DNA of 64,000 nucleotides from Isoetes taiwanensis (GCA_021234155.1 JAJEKV010000083.1:2754241-2818240), one strand, 5' to 3'. Shown: positions 44,180 to 56,399, numbered from the stretch's first letter. Program-made: numbers and translations. The notes: generated from the letters alone by a model not told the origin.

Positions 44180-45180
44180 GAGTGTTTATTCCATAAGAAT
44201 GGTTATGTGTAAGGTATCTCACTAAACTAAGTTTGTATAGTAGAATGTCTCTCCATAGCTTCCTGGTAGGTAACAACATGTCACAGTTTGATTTGCAATC
44301 TGGTATGTAGTATGGCTGTTTGACATAATTTTTTTTGAGAGGAATGTGTAAACAAGCACACAACCAGATGTTTTATCATGAAGAAGATACCATGAATAAG
44401 TTGGCATTGTATACTCTTATCAGAATATCATATGTTTAGGAGTTTTTGTAATTCCTGGCCAATCAGTCGATTTTCCTGCTCGGTACTGGCCCATTTGGTT
44501 CCAAATGTAACATATTTGCCTATATCTGAATAATTATTTCACATGTTTAAAATGCCTTTGATTGTTCATTTTGCTTACAATTTAGTTGTTACACGCAAAT
44601 TTTTAGCAAGAATCATCCTGACATCTTGTATCTAAAAGCAAATAATCATGACATCTTAACCAATTCCATGAAGTATCGAATTTTGTGCATTTTCAACAAG
44701 TTAGACATGAGGGCTAACATTCTCATCTTAATCTTTCCACAAGATAATAATAAGACTTCTTGAAACTTTTTGAGTCAGCTTTCATGCAAATAGTTGCAAT
44801 TAGGACATTCTTTAATGTGCCAAGTTACCTCTTTAATCCACCTTTAATAAGATGGTCCCCAACGGCCTAATCATTCTAATGGTCAATTCGGGAGACTAAT
44901 TGCACTTAATGACTAACCCCTATTATGCGATGCCACAGAGACATAAATTCAAGATTCTATCACAAGGACAATAAACTACTCAGTTACATGCACAATTTGA
45001 TTGAGGGGTACTTGTGGATAGGCTTGTATATGAATGTAGTGGAACTACAAACTGATTGTAAGAACATGGTAGGGGTCTACTTTAATTTAGATATAGATTG
45101 TAAAAAACATGACTTCACGGTTATATTTAGGCCACTTCACCCTCCAGCCATGGAGGGCAACCCTCTATGCGCAGCACCTT
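44180..45180. other. No gene seen
   Basis: AT-rich sequence downstream of the NDR fragment. No coding motif or repeat was recognised. Confidence 0.4.
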
Positions 45181-45184
45181 GTTT

Positions 45185-46230
45185 TTAATTGAAGGCTATT
45201 CTAGACCCCTTTTTTTGTGTTTCCCCTTGTCACTATTTTTCTCGTCTCATTTGTTTTAGCTGCTTCATTTATTTATGTTACCCCTTTTTGTTTCATTTGT
45301 CCCACTACCTCCCCTTTAGTTCTATATCGCTTATCCTATTATCTAACTTGTTTTTTGCTTCGTTGGTTTCAACATGGGTTTCATCCATGTGTCTACTATG
45401 GGTTGTCCTAGTTGTTTAACAGTTCCATCTTTTGTTCCATTTGTTCAGTTTGCTACAGTTATGCCTTGAATCTAGTTTTGCCTTGGTGTCGCTTTGTTCC
45501 ATTCACTTTTTTGCGGGTCACTGTTACATTTTCTCTACTGGCTCCATTGTGCCATTTGCTTTCTTGTGCCATTTGCTTTTTTTCCTCATTACTCTATTTT
45601 TTCGTCCCATTGCGCGGTATTTCATCGTCATTCCATTTGCTATAGTTATCATAATTGCCCTTTCATTATCGATTAACTATCTATTTTTGTTGTGGCATTG
45701 TGGTGTTGGTAGGTCCATATCCCTTTTTCCTATTTCACTTCTTGCGTTAGGAGTTGTTCCAAGCGCTATTTTTCAAGTTGTGGTCGTTCTTTGACATTGA
45801 TTTATTGATTTGATTCAAACACTTGGGTCCATTCTAGACCACTTAAACCACCTAGTACATGATTCGAATACATCGATTGCAACACTTCGTCCTTATTCCT
45901 TATGGTTTGTTCATTTGATTGTCCTGCATTTATCCCTTAGTCACTTTTTATTCTATTGTTCCTTTCACTAACTTCTTTCATGCAATTGTGTTTAAGTTTG
46001 TTGCATAAATGATGGAACGCATATGGATTCAGTATCTTCGAATTGATTCTTATTGTTAATCTCCTATTTTGGAGTAAGTACATTGTGCTCCAGGCTCGTG
46101 CTCCTATGGCATTTTTTTGTGCTTACACAGTTAGATGAGACATGTAAATTTTGTAGGTTTTATCTGATTAATAAAGTTTTTGGCTTTCGTTCTTCAAAAA
46201 AAAAAAAAAAAAAGGGGGAAAAAAAAAAAA
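45185..46230 (+). repeat. Pyrimidine-rich repeat ending in AATAAA and poly(A)
   Basis: The stretch begins 'tctagaccccttttttt', which matches the phrase at about 39845. It stays T/C-rich for 1 kb and ends with AATAAA (46170-46175) followed 20 bases later by an A-rich tail (46196-46230) interrupted once by ggggg. Such a tail suggests insertion from a polyadenylated transcript. The T-rich open frames are not read as genes. Confidence 0.45.
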
Positions 46231-46439
46231 GAAACTTGAACACAAGTAGGTAGAAATCTAAAATTTGCTCTGTCAGTTCAAAACTCTAGAAAAAGAATGA
46301 CATGCACTTTATATTTGTCTAACGCTTATGACTATCAGAGAGAGCTTTCTTGGTCCCACATCAATTTCTATATGCGCATTAGTAGATATTTGAAGTAGTT
46401 GCTATAGCATCTTATATACTAGAGGTCTTAGAATTGAAT

Positions 46440-47175
46440 TGAATTGAATCGAATTAAATTAAATTAAATTGAATTGAATGGATATTATCGTCCACGGAGA
46501 CCAATCAACATATGGGACCCAGTAAAGGAGTGCAACATACTTATTACTGTCTATATTAAAAAACCCCACTCCAAAGCATTTTTGAGGGAAAAACCGTGGC
46601 AGTACTAAGGATGTTGACAAACTATACAAATATATATATCATGAAATATATATACCATGTCAATGTCCGAGGCCATACTTGAACCTGATATCCATGACCT
46701 CCTGAAGGTATGATCCCAACATTCGTATCAAAGCTGTGTTCAATAGCACATACAACAACTGGTTAGACCTGACTAACTCAGCGTAATGTATCTGAATTTG
46801 TTCGTATACTATACAACTCTACAGAGTATGGCGCTCATCTTTAATGGCTTCCCCTTGGCAGCACTGACAAACCCTGTCCTGGTGTGGCTCCACAATCCAT
46901 TTGTCTGTCTCAATCTGGAGGTGTGCACCTGTGCGAATTGAAATAATGAGTCCACGCTTCTTCATAGGCAGGTGGTACACAAGTAGCGTTGTGGACCTTG
47001 TTCAAATGCGGGATTTATCTGGTGTTTGTAATCTGCTGCCTTGACCTGTTCAAGGGCATTAGCATCCCAAAGCTTGCTAAGGAAGCAAGATCCAAGATAC
47101 TGCATCAAGCTATAGCGATCTGCTTCTGTTTGCAGTTATATACAACGTGGCAAACAGCCATAGGTGGATAGGGCA
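46440..47175 (-). mobile_element. LINE fragment with (TTCAA)n-type tail, minus strand
   Basis: The minus strand contains a zinc-knuckle-like C-terminal piece of a LINE protein (PHQDRVCQCCQGEAIKDERH), with stops around it. Its 3' block (GGTCTCCGTGGACGATA, rc of about 46488-46504) matches that of the LINE at 14636. The tail is built from TTCAA/TTTAA units (plus-strand gaattgaattgaat, about 46434-46480) instead of TTCTA. Confidence 0.65.
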
Positions 47176-47179
47176 GAAA

Positions 47180-48680
47180 ATGGGACACCCTATTTTTATG
47201 GCTTGAGGAAAGCATTGGCCAAGATTGATCACAACAGTTAAGATCACTTAGTAACCACTAGCTTGGGATTACTGTAATATTCTGTCTAAATTAAGACACG
47301 GAATTTCACGTCCAGGAATGTTTTTCACCACTTTAAACAATTTTCTCGAGTGCAATTTAATGGGCCCTGATGCCGGAGATCAAGTCTATTTTCAAATAAT
47401 GCAACATAGATTTGGAAATTGGTATGATCTCATCATAATTCTTTAATGGGCGATAAAAATGTGAGTCCCAGTTCCCAACAATTACATTCCATATATCATT
47501 AATATGCAATGAAATGACAATAATGATATGGAAGATACTTCCTTTTTTTTATCTCGATAAACAGCAAGTTCCCAGGGTCTTTATCTTGATAAACATCAGA
47601 TTCTTAATTTACAAAAAGGCCCCAAAAAAACAGGATGTCTTGAAGGAAATGCCTTTTCCTTTTCTTTCAATAATTGGGTATATTGAACCCGACGGCACAT
47701 GAACGAAATATGTAAACCAATCAATAGAGAAAGATTTTTATCAGGGAAAAAACATGAACAGAGTGATCCGGAACTAGGATCTCCCTTTTCTTTTAGTAAC
47801 TTGGCATTTTGAGAATAGACTTGCATGATTGAATCGGCCCTGACGCTGGAGATCGCCAAGCCGTAAGCAAGAAAAAACAAAGCAGAGCAAAACCACCATA
47901 ACCGAGCTTCAAAACAGTTTGCATGTAGCAAAGAAGCCACCTAGAATGACCTACTATCGACATAAAGCAGTAAAAACTCGCCCTAAAACACAAAATCAGA
48001 GCAAATGTTAAGATTAAGATGAAATAACAAAAAACAAAAAAACTCAAGCAATCGCTGCATTCCCAAGCATCAACTCATCTTTTGATGGTTGAGCTGCAAA
48101 ATCGGCTCTGACACTGGAGATCGCCAAGCCGAAGAAAAAAAAAACAGAACAGAGCTATCGGAAGAAAAAGGGGAATATTGCCACGTCAAACAATGCCTTA
48201 AAAACTTTTGCCACGTCAGCCACTGGAAATTTTTCCAGTACGTAATCCCGGCTAGTATTTATTACGTTTGTTAGCCGAGGCTGGCGGCTCCACCAAGAAA
48301 ATTTATTTGGGGGAATTCCTCCCGTCCAAAAATTATCGAATTACAAGAAATTTATCGCGGCGGCCAAGGCCCCGCGAACATTTCTCTTTTAACGACCCCT
48401 TGGTATATAAGAATGTTTTAGCAGCCAAGTTTATTTCCCCTACAAATTCACTTACTGGTTTCCTTAACAACCTCTGTTATATAAGAATGTTTTAACAGCC
48501 AAGGTTGTTTTCCTTACAAATTCACTTACTGGCTTCCAAACTTGTGGGGTGCTACATTCTAGGTAAATGAGGATGAAGCTAAGAGTTAAGTTCGTCTAAC
48601 TGCATAAATATCAATTTGTTCTCTTCTTATTAGATTTGAAACTTCAATTTGGATTTACAACCTTCATTATTTATGAAACA
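47180..48680. other. No gene; small duplications and a 24-bp inverted-repeat partner
   Basis: The phrase 'ctggagatcgccaagccg' occurs near 47842 and 48112. A ~75-bp unit ('tatataagaatgtttta...caaattcacttactgg') is repeated at about 48404-48465 and 48478-48530. The 24-bp string at 48342-48365 is the exact reverse complement of 39540-39563. Confidence 0.6.
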
Positions 48681-48683
48681 TCC

Positions 48684-51600
48684 CAGTGTTCAAAAGGATC
48701 GGAAGATAGATCCTTCAGGACCGAAAGGATCTAAAGGATCGAAAGATCGATCGTTTTAGATCCTTTTCAGATCCTTTTAGAAATAATAAAATTTAATATA
48801 TATTTAAAATAAATAGCCTCTCTACTTAATAGATAACAATTATAAATAGATAACAGATGCATAAGAAAATAAAAATAGAGACAAACATTATGTTTGTGTT
48901 CCTCAATCCTCATCCTCTAAACCAAAATGAACAAGCTATAGCTATCTATTTAGACGAAGAGCCTTCATCCTCATCCTCAAAATCTGATCCATTGCTAGCA
49001 CACTCATCTTCATCCTCATCTGTATCATCATCAGATTCACTATTTGTCTCAATCTCTTCTTCCTCCTCTTCACACTCACTCGGCTCTTCCTCTTCTTCTT
49101 CTATCATTACATCTTCATTCTCCTCTTCCTCCACAATGACAATACCACGTCCTCGCCCCCTACGACGTCCCCTTTTCCCCCTGCCGCGACCTCTTCCACT
49201 CCCACTAGAACTAGCGTTAGGATCAACTGGACCCTTGCCCTTGGATTTCCCACGAGTAGCTCTCCTTGTTCCAGAGCACTCTAGAAACAAAATCTTGTAC
49301 AAGTCCTCCTCTTCTCGATTAATTTGAGGTAAATCAGGAGCTTTGAATACGTCTATTTCATTGGGATCTACCTGCAATAGAAATACGTCATTCTTTACTT
49401 GATTAATAATGAAAAGAACATTCTAGATTGAAAAGAAAGACATATCTAAATTATTGACCTGCTTTGGTTCTTTGAGTTTCTTGTATTTGCGCAAGGCCCG
49501 CAAGTTTTCCCTGCAATAGACTAATCTATGCAGTGTGCTTGTTTTCAATTTGTTTCTCCTTTTTGTATGAATAAGAGAATGGGCTGACCAATTTCTCTCT
49601 ACTGCACATGTAGAACAATCCTAGTATTCCACCATTTGAGAGAAATATAATTAAAAACATAGAAGAGAATAGAATTATAGACTACTAGTCACTAGATCAT
49701 AAATAAATACTTAAACCATTGTTGCCATACCTGAGATAAGACTCTAATAGCTAACTTTTGAAGCTCGGGTGTGCATCCACCATATTTTTCCCACCATGAA
49801 ACCGGTTTAGACATTGCACCACGACTCTCGGCCATGGGATTATTGAAATCACCCATTCTTCCTCGGAACTGTAGCAAATCATCATACAATTGATCCGCTT
49901 TCTCATGATCATCATTATAGATGCGCACCAAGTACGACACCCAACCCGTATGGAGCTCTTTGTCCAATTCAGTGATGCCATTTCTCCATAAAGGATGGAT
50001 TAGATAGGCGACAGCATGAATTGGGCGATAAAACCAATCCCGCCGTGCTTTCACCTTATCCTTTATCACTTGAATTCTAAAACATAGTATAGTACATCTT
50101 AGTAATTAATATTTAATATTTTTGATAATTGATAAAATGAAATTGAAATCAAAAGAAATAGATTGTTGGATTAAGAAACTCTAAAATACCTGCTTGCCAT
50201 CATAGATCCATGAGCATTCTCTTTGATCCGCTTGTCAAGTGCCTGGTTGATGCGCTCCATGAACTCGTAAAGCAAGCTAATAGTTGCGCCCTCTCTATCA
50301 AGAAGGCGTAGAACAGAGTATTAATCGGTAGGTATGACTTCGCGGATGTCACGAAAATCCATAAGAGTAGTGGAATCTAATATGAGAAGCTGGATTGCCT
50401 CACTTTTGGGTAGCGTTCTATCATTCCATATTCTCCACTCATCTGACACAACAGTTTGCCGCAACGAATCCCATACTTGGACCAAACGCTCAACCATGAT
50501 AAACCTTGAACCAAACCTAGTCTTTGCTGGTTTTAAAAGCTTTAATTTTGCATGCTTCCGATAAATTGCTAGAGCTTTCTTCTTTCGTGCAAATAAAGTC
50601 ACAATTTGCTCACCTTTGCTAATGGCTTTTGTTATCCATGGAATGGCCGCAATGTCTTTCAATAACAAGTTCAGGCTATGTGAAGCACAAGGAGTCCATA
50701 CTATGGATTTATACTCCTCCTCCAACAACTTTCCCATGTTCACACAATTTGCACCATTATCAGTAATTACCTGGACTACGTTTTCTTCTCCAACTTCTTG
50801 AATAACCTCCTGCATCTTTTCAAACAAAAGCTCTCCTGTAACACTCACCCCAGCACCACTCATATCATAAGATTTCTTGTACACTGTACCAAAGGCAGAA
50901 GATATCATAACATTATAGAGGCCTCTTTTTCTCATGTCAACCCATCCATCCGTCATAATCGTGCATCCAGAAGGGTCCACTTTTGCTCAATTTGGCGGAT
51001 ATCTTTTCGTGATGCCATCACTAATTCTTTGGAATGATATTCTTTTTAGTGTCGTTGAACATGGACCGACTGTTTTTTTCCTACTGTGTCAATGTCTCCA
51101 CCATTTGCCTCCAGCTAGAGTATCCAAAATCTGAAATGGAAGATTGCATTCAACAAGCATCTTACCAACCTCCATGTCATTAATTCAATCCATCTTTTTG
51201 CCAGCCTACTTGAGTTCTAGTGAGGGTCATTTGTTTTGTGGCCAAATGTCTAGGAGAAGCAAGTTACGCACACTCTTGTAATTGTTCTACTTGGATAGTA
51301 GACATAGGCCGGACCACTTAAAGCAAAGCATTTGCAATATCAACATCGAATAATCGGATCCTCTTCTTCTCTTTGGCGCTTGTGGAGGAATAGAGGAAGC
51401 TCCGGAGATTCGTGAATTGAGCATGATGCTCCACGGGTTGATATTGATTATTTGCAGCCAAGGCTCCAATAATGCCACCCATCCTACCCTTCTTGATAAT
51501 ATTTACGTTTTAATTTGGGGGACAAGAAGTACACCCCTTCACTCCATAGCCACTAATGCCCGTGGAGGTGAGCTTCTAGCTTTGTAATTGGGCACGAAGC

Positions 51601-52128
51601 TTCAAGTTTGCAAAATTTGCAAATATAATGCCTATTTCCACTTCCACTACTTGCCCCTGGAATTTTAGAGTGTTCGAGCAGGGCTTGCTTCCATAGCTTA
51701 TTTTCCACCTTCGGCTTGAGATTGAATCTGGATCTCTCACCTCGACCCCTCCGAATCGACCCTCTGTTGAATCTAACCTCCGAATCGATCTCACCTCTCG
51801 AATATCTCACGAATCTCACCTCCGAACCGACCTCTTCACCTAGAATCGAATGGACCGACCTCACCTCACGAAACTAACCCGAGTGATTGGCAGGTCATAG
51901 CAGGGTCGGAACAACGGTTGCAGTGATTCGGACTCAACGGCCAGGTCCGGAACAACATGAGGAATGTATGACCTACGAGTCGGAGCTGGCCCTACGAAGA
52001 GAGAAGACCTAACCTAACGATTTTTTTTTTATTTAAGTGGAAGGATCGGACGATCGATCCGGGATCGATCCTGCAGAAAATTATCTAAAGGATCTAATGT
52101 TTAGATCCTGAGGATCTAACGAACACTG
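48684..52128 (-). mobile_element. hAT DNA transposon with perfect 8-bp target duplication
   Basis: The ends read CAGTGTTC (48684-48691) and GAACACTG (52121-52128), typical hAT termini. They are flanked on both sides by the identical 8-mer AAACATCC (48676-48683 and 52129-52136). hAT elements make 8-bp duplications, so both edges are fixed to the base. Length is 3445 bp. Subterminal regions at both ends are packed with GGATC/GATCC and GATCGATC units, likely transposase-binding sites. A minus-strand transposase gene fills the interior. The intact duplication indicates a fairly young insertion. Confidence 0.95.
48940..51864 (-). pseudogene. hAT transposase (BED finger, DUF659, RNase H-like core, dimerisation region)
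   Basis: Pieces in order on the minus strand. 51864-51553: basic N-terminus and BED-type finger (HYICKFCKLEASC, KLEAHLHGH). 51478-51290: linker. 50980-50321: GCTIMTDGWVDMRKRGLYNV and VVQVITDNGANCVNMGK, containing two catalytic Asp positions, then WTPCASHSLNLLLKDIA. 50069-49692: RPIHAVAYLIHPLWRN to WWEKYGG. About 49640-49500: the C-terminal dimerisation block with VERNWSAHSLIHTKRRNKL. 49377-48946: a long Glu/Asp/Ser-rich tail after an RGRGRGKRGRRRGRG basic patch. Most conserved blocks survive. Between 51290 and 50980 the frame is broken by stops or shifts, so this copy is probably defective, but only slightly. Confidence 0.85.
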
Positions 52129-52139
52129 AAACATCCTCT

Positions 52140-53220
52140 TCTCATTAGGTTTATATCTTCAAATTCGGTTCACAACCTTGATTATGTATCTTTCAACTTT
52201 TTGCTATGCTAGATTTTATGCCTCAAAAGCTCTAAAAGAATAAGTAGCAGAACGAGTTTACTGGAAGTCTGGAAAAACATGTGCAGTATATGTGCTTAAT
52301 AAATGCTATTGAAGATTTCTTAACCAAATGATACCACAGATTGGGAAATTGCAAAAATACCTTTAACTCTAGACATGAGTACATTTTCTTGACCAAGCTT
52401 TAACCAACAGCATCAAGTGTCATTTGTAGACCGTAGAGAATAGAATAGAATAGAATAGAATAGAAAATGTAAATATCAGAAGTAGCCGTATGTATCAGCC
52501 TATTCTTTAAGGCTTAATGCTCACAATCTGCTTGAGCAAGCATCAAATGTGTTCTTTATTGAGAGAGAACCTTGGTGAAACAACCTTTACCTGTGCTTCC
52601 TGCTCAAGCATGTTCCTATAGCAAAGTGCTTCCTGCTCAAACATGCTTCTATAGCAAAATATTTAGAGACCTTTCCAATGCAAGAAGGGAAGAAAAGGGA
52701 TTAAAAATCTAAATCATGATCAAGCAACAACATTTATGCACTATAACTGGAGCATTTGCAAGTAAACGATTTGAAGTCCCCCATATCTATGATGTGGCAG
52801 TCCCTAAATTCGGATAAAACTTTGAGGATCCAACAATATGTGATATGTGGCAATTCTAGGAAAAAGTAGGCATCAAGAGGCTATGCTAGGGTTTACAGAC
52901 CATTAAAAATATCAAAGGGTTATCATCATGCTAGTTAATTTCATCTCTGATACACCATAAGCCATGGCTGTACTACAGGTTTTTCAGGAGTTCTATTTGG
53001 AAATATGCACTTTGCTGCAACTGCGTACTTGCAACCACATCAAAATCAACAAATAATAATAATAAAAAAAAAAAACCTCTAGAATCGCCATGTTGTTAGG
53101 CATGCAAGTCAGCTCAGCAGTATTGGTGTTCTTTCTGATCACTTCAGCAGTGTTGGTGTTCTTTCTCTTGTGACACTTTTTCTGGCAGTATTTGCTAAAA
53201 AAGGGTATGCTGATCTCACA
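52140..53220. other. No gene; isolated (TAGAA)n tract at about 52437-52465
   Basis: The pentanucleotide run at 52437-52465 is the same unit as the tail of the LINE at 14636, but no LINE body is visible beside it. It is either a tail left after truncation or an independent microsatellite. Confidence 0.45.
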
Positions 53221-53226
53221 GGAAAT

Positions 53227-53563
53227 ATGGGGAAATTGATGGTGTATATTGCAGCATTGATGGTTGTAGCTATGGTGGAGGAGTTGTGGGAGCAAGCCAA
53301 AGGTAGACTGTGAAAAATCTGAGGCAAAGCTGGCGCCCTGCGCAGGAGCTGTGATAGGGCCAAATCCACCAAGCCCATCAAAGGAATGCTGTGACGGCCT
53401 CCGATCCACCACGCCCCAGGAAGTGTGCGCCTGCAAGCTCATGGCCAACGCCACCGCCCTTCGCGGTTTCAACCCTGCTGCTGCCAAAGCCATGCCTCTC
53501 AACTGCAACATCTCCTTGCCTGCTGCTCCTCCTCTCAAATGCAAATCTTTTTCTCCCTTCTAG
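53227..53563 (+). pseudogene. Non-specific lipid-transfer protein with one frameshift
   Basis: The eight-cysteine pattern is complete: C-x9-C-x15-CC-x11-C-x-C-x23-C-x11-C, read in EKSEAKLAPCAGAVIGPNPP, ECCDGLRSTTPQEVCACK, GFNPAAAKAMPLNC and LPAAPPLKC. These small secreted proteins bind lipids in a cavity held by four disulfides. The CC-to-CxC spacing is shorter than in type 1 nsLTPs and fits type D-like members better. A hydrophobic signal peptide (MGKLMVYIAALMVVAMVEEL) precedes it, but one extra or missing base near 53312 puts the signal and the mature part in different frames. Everything else is intact, so the break could be a sequencing error or a very recent mutation. Confidence 0.75.
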
Positions 53564-53579
53564 CTCTCGATCCTTCCTA

Positions 53580-54270
53580 GGCATCTTATTCTTTGCCTCA
53601 GATTGCCTGCCTGCTTTGCATTTCACAGCAACATTTTTTTCAAGAGCGCAGGGGCAAATGGAGAAGCTGGAATAGTGTAGTCGAAACAGAGTAAGCGGGC
53701 AAAAATATCAGGGCTTTAGACACATCGCTCCAGATTGTGCCGGAACACAACAATACAGAGTCAAACAAATAAGTAAGGCTTGGCATCAAGCACCAAACTT
53801 TGGATACGACCACATTTGCAGCCCCGCTATCTGAAGCTTAAACCCCGGCCCGACCACGTACATCGATGGCTATGGCGGTGGCCTTCTCTAAAATGTCTAC
53901 GATGGACGGCCAAGATGAGTGCCTCGGACGTCAAAGAATATGCCAGAGAATCGACCCAATAATAATTATATATGTTCAGAAACTTGAGGGGCTGGAACAT
54001 TTCTGAGTCGTACATAATGTGCCAAAATATTTTTTTTCCTCGAAATTTAACGGAACCTTCAAAAATACTTGACCTACAACTTGGCATAACACCACAGCGT
54101 GTCCGACGGCTATGCCTGAGACGCGCCCTTCATTCTTTTAGAGGGTCGGTCGCCATAGCCAACCCCGGCGCCCACAGCACAATTTTCATCGCCAAGGTAT
54201 TTGTCAGTAGTAGGTATCTTTATTGTTTCCCTTTTATTCTTGTCGATTCATTAAAAACCCTTGAATTTGG
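53580..54270. other. No gene seen between nsLTP and VPS23
   Basis: Short frames only. This interval should contain any promoter of the VPS23 copy, but no motif is clear enough to name. Confidence 0.35.
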
Positions 54271-54276
54271 AAAAAA

Positions 54277-55549
54277 TTGGTCATGCCAGCCATGGCATCA
54301 GGTCCGGCTCCAACTTCTTCTCCCACATCACATGCATCTATGCAGTTTTTGAATTCCGTTCTTTCCCAAAGGGGGCCCAATGCTTTACCATATGATGAGG
54401 ATGTTAAATGGTCTATTCGGCAGCATCTTGTCACCGTGATTCAGGAGTTCCCAGGATTGCAAGTTAAGACGGCGCTGTTCACACATAACGATGGCAGACA
54501 GGTAAATCTTTTGAGGGCAGATGGAACAATACCCATGCATTATCGTGGTGTGAAGTATAATATTCCTGTAGAAATATGGCTTCTGGAGGCTTATCCAAGA
54601 AGCCCTCCCTTGTCTATGTAACCCCAACAAGGGATATGATCGTTAAGCCGCGGCACCCCTTTGTTGATGCTTCTGGTACTGTGAACACACCCTTTTTTGC
54701 AGCATTGGGTTTACCCTAGGTCGAACTTGATGGAGCTGGTCAGAAATCTCAGCTACTTGTTTGGTGAAGATCCTCCATTATATTCTAGGCCTCCGTCTGG
54801 TCCTGCTAGACCGCCTCCTCCACCACAGACACAGAATTTTCAGGGAATGAATCCTATTCATGCTGGAACAAGTGTTGTAAGTCCTGTGCAACAACCGCCA
54901 GCTACATCTTCCCCAAGTATTGGTCCACCTCCACAGCTTCGAGGGCGGTTCCTCCAGCATATGTTCAGCAGCCAAACCCAGCAGCTCCACAGCGAACAGA
55001 AGATTCAGAAGTTTTTCAGGAGAAGTGCTATTGCCACTCTTACAGAGAGAATGCAACGAGATGTTATGGAACTTAGGAAATCATGAGGAGGTGGAGATGG
55101 ACGAGCTGTTTAACACTCAGGCTTCTTTAAACCAGAGATCAGAACAGCTGAATACATATATCAAGGAAATGCAACAAGAGAAGGAAGGTCTAGAGCAACA
55201 ACTTCAGCTTGTTCTTACCAACACAGATGTGTTAGAGACATGGTTGAAAGATAATGACAAAGGAACAAGGGAAATTGACATAGATGATGTTTTTGAACCT
55301 TGTGATCCTCTTTCAAAGCAGATGCTGGAATGTACTGCAGAAGATTTGGCTATTGAAGACATTCTGTATTCTCTTGATAAAGCAGTGCAGGATGGAGTGA
55401 TACCAGCAGAAGCTTATTTGAAGCATATCAGAATGCTAGCCCGGGAGCAGTTCTTTTTTAGGGCAACATCTGTCAAAGTGAGAACAGCGCAGGTTCAAGC
55501 ACAGGTATCAGGCATGGCATCCAGAGTTTCTGCTCCTTATGTTTCATAG
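54277..55549 (+). pseudogene. ELC: VPS23/TSG101 homologue (ELC-type ESCRT-I subunit), multiply frameshifted
   Basis: VPS23 binds ubiquitinated cargo and forms ESCRT-I with VPS28 and VPS37. The UEV ubiquitin-binding domain is at 54330-54780: [40 protein letters not shown], then [20 protein letters not shown] in another frame and [20 protein letters not shown] proline-rich linker follows ([12 protein letters not shown]), then a coiled coil (MDELFNTQASLNQRSEQLNT, KEMQQEKEGLEQQLQLVL). The C-terminal steadiness box is KQMLECTAEDLAIEDILYSL to MLAREQFFFRA. I count about five frame changes, near 54610, 54700, 54950, 55015 and 55085. All are single-base indels, and internal stops arise only as a result of the shifts. 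Arabidopsis ELC is also intronless, so lack of introns does not prove a retrocopy. Confidence 0.85.
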
Positions 55550-55559
55550 CAATGTGTAG

Positions 55560-56399
55560 GGAGTAACATCTGAGATTATTAAACCACTGTTTATGTTTCT
55601 AATACAGTCCTTCCTATTAGGCTTTTTATTTGCTTACTGAATTGAATAAATTGTATATTTACCTGTTGATCGACAGTGTCCTGAGCAATGTTGATTTCAA
55701 GATGATATCAAGAAATATGCATTTTTTTTATTAGTTATACAAAGAAATGATTGACTATCAACGTCCCTTTTTGTGATCCAACTGCTCCTGCTCCTGTGTC
55801 TGCATAAGTTTAAACTTTCTTCTGTAAAAGGTGGTAGTCTTTATTATTTGTACATTGCAGGCTTTATTATTTGGAGGCCAGAAAATCATTCATTCGCTAT
55901 TATTTCTGTCCAGGCATGAATCGAAAATGAGGTGAGGAAGCTCATAACCACCAGCAATGGTGTAATGTGATCCATTAGATCTCTCCTCGGGAGTGCTGAT
56001 TAGCAGAGTATACATCATAAATAGTATAAACCATACAGACAAATTCTTCCTTAGGTGGATGGCGTCATCTGATGATTCCAACGTGCAATATAAGCTGGAA
56101 ACCAGATAGTGTGACTTTTCAAGCTGTGAATGATATCGTCAGATTTTTTTGGTCTCATGGATAAATCACAGAGGCCTGAAATTCAGAACTGTCCTTAGGG
56201 GGAGAAAAGAGGGCTTTTAGAAGTCAAGATGTCTGTCAACTACCATGCATTGATAAGCAGTTCCTTTGCCATAGTCTCAACTGAACCAGCTTTTCCACTC
56301 ACACCAAATGGAAGCATCAAATTGGCTTCATTGTTTCATGAGTATAAATTTGAAAAATCAGTGATTTTTTTTTTTTTTTAGGGTAAGAATATAAATTTA

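Noticed and set aside
52993-53544. 183-codon minus-strand open frame
   Set aside because: It is the antisense shadow of the nsLTP gene, whose eight-cysteine pattern on the plus strand is clear.
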